A stretch of DNA of 64,000 bases. Source: Smallanthus sonchifolius. Taxonomy: Eukaryota > Streptophyta > Magnoliopsida > Asterales > Asteraceae. Positions 56,989 to 64,000 of this stretch are shown in pieces. Below the pieces are notes generated by a model that saw only the letters and a program-made list of their open reading frames with translations, was not told the DNA's origin and made no database searches. The translations under genes were made by a program, and so were the position numbers. Numbering within the stretch: position 1 is the stretch's first letter; each line of letters opens with the position of its first letter. The stretch spans positions 44,093,880 to 44,157,879 of the forward strand of contig CM042042.1 in NCBI GenBank assembly GCA_023525975.1, written 5' to 3'.

Positions 56989-57180
56989 ATGAGCGCTCTA
57001 AAGAGTCTTAAGATAAGTACTCTAACAGATTTCTCTGAAGAAAATTACCAAGAGGAAATTAGGGATCAAATCTCCAAACTTTCTAAATGGGCAGATAAGC
57101 CTACTCAGAGAAAATACTATTATCCCAGACCTACCCCACAAGATGTTCTTATAGAAGAACAAGAGTATATAGTAAATAAC
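56989..57180 (+). pseudogene. Start of a fourth caulimovirid ORF, cut by the chromovirus
   Basis: Begins MSALKSLKISTLTDFSEENY and is open until the LTR inserted at 57181. By gene order this could be the capsid N-terminus, but nothing diagnostic remains. The rest may lie beyond the gypsy element, outside the window. Confidence 0.4.
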
Positions 57181-59943
57181 TGTCACACCCCAACCATGCA
57201 TCTTAACCACGGGTGCGACTTAATTGACAAAAGAACACAATGGAATAAAGACATTTACTATTAAAGTTTCATAATATTAAAAAAATCCCAATTACATAAG
57301 TTTTGAATTAAACCAAACAGATAACATGTTCAAAAGACAAGCAACTTAAAATAAGATTCTTCAATTGATATCTAGGCAAATCCTATGTGATATTGACTTG
57401 ACCTATCACGAGCTTAATCACCTGAAACATGTACGAAAAACAAGTGTCAACTAAAAATAGTTGGTGAGAAATCACAGGTTTAATAAAAGTATAAGTTTGG
57501 CAAAGGTGACAATTCATATTCCAAGATCATCATATAGCACGTAATAAAACAAACACATGATTAGCAAATCCAACCTAAAATGATGAGTAACGAATAAGTG
57601 GTACAACTCGCAAGTTGCACTGATAACGAATAAGATGTCCAACCAAAAGTTGTCCATAAAGTATATGCGGTTTCCATCCTATGGCCCATATCTGTACTAC
57701 CGTTGGCTTGAAAGTTTCAAGTTAAGGATTTGCAAGTTTAACGTTTATCATGTTGTGTTCATTTACTCACATACATATATGATTCGCTTGTTTTAGAATT
57801 GTTTGAAAACGTGTTTTAATGCGTGCCAACGCGTACATGTTTCCCCCAAAACGATTTGAATAAAGTGGGGCTATGAAGTCTCACCTTGAAAGCTAGACGA
57901 GATAAGAAACTTGAACGAATAGACGAGATGAATCATGGACCAGACCCTAAACAAATAAATAAACTAGTTTTAGGGTAGGTTCGATGGTTACGAGTGTTAG
58001 CTAGGCGGTTCGGGTCATAAGATTAAGAATTAGTTGCAAAAATAGAGTTTTAGTTGATTTTCATATTTAGACAGCAAAGTAGCTGAACAGAAACGGGATT
58101 GTTAAAAACATCAAAAGATGTCTAAAAATTATGAAATTTTACAGGTAATTAGTTTAAGTCGTTCCGAAGAAGTTTCGTTTAGAAAGTTTTTCCATTTGAG
58201 ACTCGGATCATAGCCAAAATAGTCCAACAAGACAGAAGGTACTGAAAAAGGTTTCTGTCCCGTTTTGGCTACTACGGAGTCATACTTTTGAATTAGAAAA
58301 CGATCTAATTATGGTTGGAAAGGAAATTCGACGAACTACAACGTGGAAATTGATTTTGCTCAGTTTAGATTAATTATGGTCAAGTTACGCTTAGTTAAAT
58401 TCAGCACAGTTTCTATCCAAAATCAATGGTTGCACTTAAGTGGTCCGTTTAGAGTTTTAAGATTACCGAACGCGCAAATAAAAATTAGACGAATGTTATT
58501 ATGTTATTATAATACATAATATAATCATATTAGGTTAGCCAAAACGTCCCGTGTCACCGGTCTAGCCATGATATTCACAGAAGCGTTTTGGAGAATCACA
58601 GAATGCAATCGGCATAGCCGACACGAGCAAGCGGATTCTATATTTAATTAGCGTGTGAGTACATATAAGAGATAATATAGAATAAATAACATGTTTTAAG
58701 TTAGCAAGAACATACTAATGCATCGGCAGAGCCACTTTTGCAATAGTTGTCTTGAGGATTCGCAGAATGCGACGGCATAGCCGCCATTGCAAACGGGATC
58801 CTTTGTTTGTTAGTTGGTGATGTTAGCTTGATTTATTAGTTTGATTAAGATTATTAGAGGGTTTTTAGGGATGAGGTTTCACATGATCAAGTGATCATGG
58901 ATAGAAAATAGGAAAAGATTGAGGGGATGAAGAAAGAATAAAATAAAAAGACGGTATTCAACTTCGGAGGGTTACTTACTTGTTTGATCTTCAAACCCTT
59001 GGAATCCTCTAATGGATTTTCAAAATCTTCAAGGTTGGGAAGGGATTTCACAACTTAGGAGGGGTTGGGAGTGTTTGAGAGAGAATTAGCAAAGAAAACA
59101 AGATCCTAAGCCTCCTATTTATACTAATGGTTGAAGGGGTGTAAATATGGAATGTCTTGGAAAGCAATTTAGGGTTTTAGGGTCCTCAAATCTGCGAAAT
59201 TTTCCTCAATGGGGCTAGGTTTTTTGTGATTTCTTGCTTGGGCTAGGTCCAAGAGTAGGTGGGTTGGGTCCTAGCTTGATCCGGTTGAGTGCATGCATTC
59301 GAAAATTACGATTTTAAGCATTTCTAAGCGAAATTGGCAAATGTTTTCAACATTAAAGTTGATTGTCATAACAAAAAGAGTATGTTTAGCTAAAATAATT
59401 TAAGTTAAAGTTACGTTATTCGCGTATAGTAGTTGGCGATCGTTGGGCGAGAAAACGGACTTTTTGATCGTTTTTCGAATTTCAGGATTTATTTAAGGAA
59501 AGTTTTGCAAACAAACTTTGTTTTAATTAAAGAAATGAATATTTTAAACATTTAAAACATAAATTAATGTCATGTTAAACGATTTGTAGGTCGTGGACGG
59601 TACGTAGTTAACGACGGTTTAAAAGGCGAACGATCGCACGAAAGTACTAACTAGTACTTTTAAGCATCAATTCACATTGAATGGGTTGTAAGAACATGTT
59701 TGAGATGTATGGGGGTGGTTCATGTGTATTTAATGTGTCATAAAGATCAATTAAGTCTACGTGCGATCCATGAATCAATCACAGATAAGTATAAGTCTTT
59801 GAAATCAAGCATAAACGTAATGTTTCACATGTGAACTAGTATTGTAACAACGTCTGAATAGGATTTCAAGTAAAATGAAATGTCATGCGGATTTTCATTG
59901 ATAAGTCTAGAATGAGTACAAGTAGTGAAAATCAGAAGTGTCA
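57181..59943 (-). repeat. Chromovirus 3' LTR
   Basis: In window orientation TGTCACACCCCAACC...GAAGTGTCA, 2763 bp. There is no partner in the window, so the boundary rests on the TG/CA ends, the adjacent polypurine tract and the break in the viral ORF. Left flank ATAAC is the expected target duplication, which cannot be checked here. Confidence 0.8.
59115..59123 (-). promoter_or_regulatory. TATA box in chromovirus LTR
   Basis: On the minus strand AGTATAAATAGGAGGCTTAG, about 820 bases into the LTR; a plausible U3/R promoter. Confidence 0.55.
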
Positions 59944-59954
59944 TAGTCTCCCCT
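59944..59954 (-). other. Chromovirus polypurine tract
   Basis: AGGGGAGACTA on the minus strand, directly before the LTR start TGACAC; primes plus-strand DNA synthesis. Confidence 0.75.
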
Positions 59955-59980
59955 AGTTAAAAGAATTTCGTCCCCGAAAT

Positions 59981-62900
59981 TCAACTAGTAGAGGCTGTAG
60001 GGTCTAGAAAGAGATGAGGGTACTTATGTTTCATTTGGTCTTCACGTTCCCAGGTGAACTCAGGACCATGCTTGGCTTGCCAACGAACTTTCACGATAGG
60101 GATGCGGCTACGCTTGAGTTGCTTGACTTCACGGTACATGATTTCAACGGGCTTTTCGATGAAATGCATAGAGTTGTTGATACGAACATCATCCAGAGGA
60201 ACTTGAAGTGTGTCATCAGCAAGGCAGCTTTTAAGTTTTGATACATGAAAAACGTCATGAACGTTACAAAGTTCGGTTGGTAGCTTGAGTCTATAGGCTA
60301 CTAGGCCAATCCTTTCAAGAATTTCGAATGGCCCAACGAACCTAGGGGCTAGCTTTCCCTTCTTCCCAAATCGGACAACACCTTTCCAGGGAGAAACCTT
60401 GAGTAAGACTCTATCACCGACTTGAAATTCAAGGGGCTTCCTACGGTTATCAGCATAACTCTTTTGACGATCGCGAGAGGCCTTGAGTCTTTCTTGAATT
60501 TGAAGTATCTTGTCGGTGGTTTCTTGAATGAGTTCGGGACCGGTGATTTGAGCGTCTCCGATCTCGGTCCAACACACCGGAGATCGACACTTCCTACCAT
60601 ATAGAGCCTCAAAAGGGGCGCACTTGATGCTCGTATGGTAACTATTGTTGTAAGAGAATTCGATGAGTGGCAAGTGTTGATCCCAACTTCCTCCAAAGTC
60701 AATCACACAAGAACGGAGCATGTCTTCCAAGGTCTGTATGGTCCTTTCACTTTGACCATCAGTCTGGGGATGGTAAGCCGTGCTAAGGTTCAAACGAGTT
60801 CCCAAAGCTTTCTGTAAGATTACCAGAATCGGGAGGTAAAACGGCTATCACGGTCGGAGATAATGGATAGAGGGACACCGTGATGTGTCACGACCTCATT
60901 GATATAGAGTCTGGAAAGCTTCTCCATTTTGTAGTCCTCACGGATTGGGAGAAAATGAGCGGATTTGGTTAAGCGGTCAACAATGACCCTGATGGAGTCA
61001 TGACCACTAGAGGTTCGCGGAAGCTTAGTGATGAAGTCCATGGAAATTTGCTCCAATTTCCATTGTGAGATTTCGGGTTGTTGGAGAAGACCAGATGGTT
61101 TCTGGTGCTCAGCTTTAACTTTAGAGCAAGTAAGACACTTCCCTACATAGAGGGCGATGTCTTTCTTCATTCCTGGCCACCAATAAAACTCTTTCAAGTC
61201 GTGATACATCTTATCAGCACCGGGATGAACAAAATAACGGGATTTATGTGCTTTATCAAGGATAAGGGTTCGGAGCTCACTTGAGTCGGGGATCCAAATT
61301 CGACCCATGAAGTAAAGGAGATCATCGGGTTTGGGTCCAAGTGCTTTTCGACACCACAATCCAAATCCTTCTTCAACTCATCATTTGCAACAACTTGTTT
61401 TTGAGCTAGGAGGATCTTATCTTTGAGACTGGTTTGGACCAACATTCCCATGGCTCGCACACGGGTGGGTTTGATTCGGTCCTTACGGCTAAAGGCGTCA
61501 GCCACCACATTAGCTTTCCCCGGGTGGTAACGAATTTCGCAATCGTAGTCACTAAGTAATTCAACCCAACGTCGCTGCCTCATGTTGAGTTCTTTCTGGT
61601 TCAGAATATGTTGAAGGCTCTTGTGATCAGTAAAAACCACACATTAGTGTCGTAGAGATAATGTCTCCAGATTTTCAAAGCAAAGACCACCATACCTAAC
61701 TCAAGGTCATGAGTGGTGTAGTTCTTTTCATGAACCTTGAGTTGTCTGGATGCATAGGCTATGACCTTGTCTCGTTGCATCAACACGCAACCAAGACCTT
61801 GGTTTGAGGCATCACAGTATACAACGAAATCATCATTGCCATCGGGAAGACTTAGAATAGGGGAGTTGCACAATTTCTGCTTAAGAGTTTGGAACGCATC
61901 TTCTTGCTTTTGTTCCCAGATGAAAGGCTTATTTTTCTAAGTTAATGTAGTGAGAGGCAGGGCAATCTTCGAAAAGTTAGGGATGAATCTTCGATAATAA
62001 CCCGCCAAACCCAGAAATGAACGGATCTCAGAGGGTGTGGATGGTGTACTCCAATTCTTGATAGCGGTGACTTTGGCTGGATCGACGTGTATACCCTGGT
62101 TGTTGATCACGTGACCCAAGAAATGAATTTCTCTAAGCCAGAATTCACACTTGGAGAATTTAGCATAAAGTTGTTCCTTCTTCAAGAGTTCCAAAATCAG
62201 CTTAAGGTGGGTTGTATGATCCTCTTTGGTTCGGGAGTAGATCAAGATGTCATCAATGAAGACAATGACAAATTGATCTAGGTAGGGTTTGCAGACACGG
62301 TTCATGAGGTCCATGAACACCGCGGGCGCATTGGTTAACCCAAAAGGCATAACCATGAACTCGTAGTGTCCATAACGAGTTCTAAAAGCAGTTTTGGGAA
62401 TGTCCTCTTGATGGACTCGGAGTTGATGATACCCAGATCGGAGGTCAATCTTCGAGAAACAAGTTGCTCCTTGCAGTTGATCGAAAAGGTCATCGATCCT
62501 AGGTAGCGGGTAATGATTCTTGATGGTAAGCTTGTTTAGTTCACGGTAGTCGATGCACATGCGGAAGGACCCATCCTTCTTCTTGACAAAGAGAACCGGA
62601 GCTCCCCAAGGTGAGGAGCTCGGTCTAATGAATCCCTTGTTCAGCAGCTCTTGCAGTTGGCTAGATAGTTCTTGCATCTCAAAAGGGGCTAGGCGGTACG
62701 GAGATTTGGCAATGGGGTTAGCTCCCGGTAAAAGATCAATCCGAAATTCAACTTGTCGAGTTGGAGGGAGTCCATGCAAGTCATCAGGGAATACTTCCGG
62801 AAAATCTCGGATGATCGGTATATCTTGTAATTTCTTTTCTTCGGATTTCTCGACCACATGTGCCAAGAAAGCATAGTATCGCTTCCTTAAATATCTACGT

Positions 62901-64000
62901 GCCTTCATGCAGGAGATGGATTTCAAACCTTTGCAAGGTTTCTCTCCAAAGATTTTCAAGGTCTCACCGGATGGTAGAGGGATACGAATGAGTTTCTCCG
63001 AACAGTTGATTTCCGCATGATTGTGGGATAGCCAATCCATTCCCACGATGATATCAAAACTCTCAAGAGTGATGGGAATCAGGTCGATAGAGAATGTGTG
63101 ATCGTTAAGAGTTAGAGCACCACCTCGGACAACGGAATGCACAACAGTTAGTTTGCCATCAGCTATTTCTATAGTATAAGAAGGTTCAAGAGCGGTACGA
63201 CAAGTTTTAAGTAAAGGTTCAAATTCTAAGGAGACAAAGCTTTTATCCGCTCCGGTATCAAATAAGATAGAGGCATAACGATTATTGATGAGAAACGTAC
63301 CAGTAACCACGGCATTGTCATTTCTGGCCTCGGTTGCTCCTATGGCAAAAGTGCGAGCACGTGCACCTCAGTTATTGTTGTTGAGCTTCGGGCATTGGTT
63401 TTTGTAGTGATCAGGAGCACCACATTCATAACAGGCCCTACCATTGATGATGGCAGGAGTGGCAGTTTGGGTAGTAGCAGCCTTTTCAGCTACGCGACAA
63501 GCGTTAGCAAAATGACCAAGCCTTCCACATTTAGTGCACGAACGACATTGAACAGTAGTAGGGTGATGGTATTGACACCTTGCACACAGCGGGTGAGGTC
63601 CACTATATGGCTTCCTGCCAGGTGCAGGTCTAGGTGCTACTTGGGTAACAGGAACAGCTGGGGTAACCATGGCAAAGCTTTTAGAGGCCTTTTGCTTCTT
63701 GTGGCGATACTCAGGCTTTTTCGCCACTTCCTCCTTAACTCTCTTGTCACCTTTCCTGAATAGAACTCCAGACTTAACTAGATCGTCCGTTAAGGACGCA
63801 GATAAACGAATAGCAGCTTCAAGTGTTGATGGGCTACTACCCATGACAGTACCCCGAATTTGAGGCGGAAGGCCTCCAATATAACGATCAATCATTCGGG
63901 TCAAGGGTGTAACCAGATGAGGGACTAGGATGCAGAGTTCATGAAAGCGTGTGGTGTACGCCTCACTCTCCCCACTATCCTGGGTAAGGTCCCACAGCTC
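59981..64000 (-). pseudogene. Chromovirus gag-pol polyprotein, broken
   Basis: From the window edge: Gag (ELWDLTQDSGESEAYTTRFH) with two knuckles (CTKCGRLGHFANAC and CYECGAPDHYKNQC). Protease ILFDTGADKSFVS. RT with CFSKIDLRSGYHQLRV, YEFMVMPFGLTNAP and FIDD. RNase H YCDASNQGLGCVL. Integrase with an H/H/C/C zinc region (HPGADKMYHDL, CLTCSK) and a catalytic core (MDFITKLP, IISDRDSRF, TAYHPQTDGQSERTIQTLED). Chromodomain KPVEIMYREVKQLKRSRIPI, then VKVRWQAKHGPEFTWE. Breaks: TGA at 63370-63368 between Gag and protease; TAG at 61939-61937; frame changes near 61645, 61365 and 60818. This copy cannot transpose by itself. Confidence 0.88.

Larger units (their letters stand above)
57181..64000 (-). mobile_element. 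Ty3/gypsy chromovirus (Tekay-like), partial
   Basis: Reads on the minus strand: gag and pol (64000-59981), polypurine tract (AGGGGAGACTA beside 59943), and 3' LTR (59943-57181). The 5' LTR and the start of gag are outside the window. The integrase is followed by a chromodomain, which with the 2.76-kb LTR suggests the Tekay/Del branch. It is inserted in the pararetroviral ORF at 57180/57181. Confidence 0.88.

Overview
The window is plant nuclear DNA. It has spliced genes with AT-rich introns, plant-type LTR retrotransposons, Helitrons, CACTA and hAT elements and an endogenous pararetrovirus. The mix of repeats (a SIRE-type element with a very long accessory ORF, a Tekay-like chromovirus with a 2.8-kb LTR, and an ARID plus CCHC-knuckle gene family) suggests a eudicot, tentatively Asteraceae. 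That assignment rests on remembered family distribution and is not proven here. I saw no rRNA or tRNA gene and no CRISPR array.

Only one host gene looks intact: a cysteine-rich receptor-like kinase (CRK) on the minus strand at 21258-28911. It can be read through eight exons with consistent phases, giving about 630 codons. A second copy of its first exon and promoter lies at 3276-3617, frameshifted inside the exon. A degenerate ARID/CCHC-type gene remnant lies at 14581-17680.

Layout. 1-3.3 kb: nested short Helitrons and MITEs. 3.3-5.5 kb: CRK exon-1 copy, a foldback element with a telomere-like loop, and a hAT fragment. 5.5-8.5 kb: a non-autonomous CACTA element with palindromic subterminal repeats. 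9.2-13.9 kb: a young but defective Ty1/copia element (A). 14.6-18.2 kb: ARID-gene remnant and a MITE. 18.8-20.9 kb: a solo LTR with ten hairpin units. 21.3-28.9 kb: the CRK gene, with TEs in introns 1, 2 and 3. 30.4-45.4 kb: an older copia element (B) split by a younger SIRE-like element (C, 33.9-43.9 kb). C has gag, a truncated protease and a huge accessory ORF but no integrase, RT or RNase H. 45.8-49.9 kb: a hAT element split by a 3-kb solo LTR. 50.8-57.2 kb: rearranged caulimovirid (endogenous pararetrovirus) pieces in opposite orientations. 57.2-64 kb: a Ty3/gypsy chromovirus inserted in a viral ORF and running off the right edge.

The insertions can be ordered by nesting. C is inside B, a solo LTR is inside a hAT element, and the chromovirus is inside the pararetrovirus. 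Target-site duplications support A, C, both solo LTRs, the CACTA element and several MITEs. LTR divergence counted by eye (A about 1.7%, B about 3.7%, C about 0.8%) agrees with C being younger than B.
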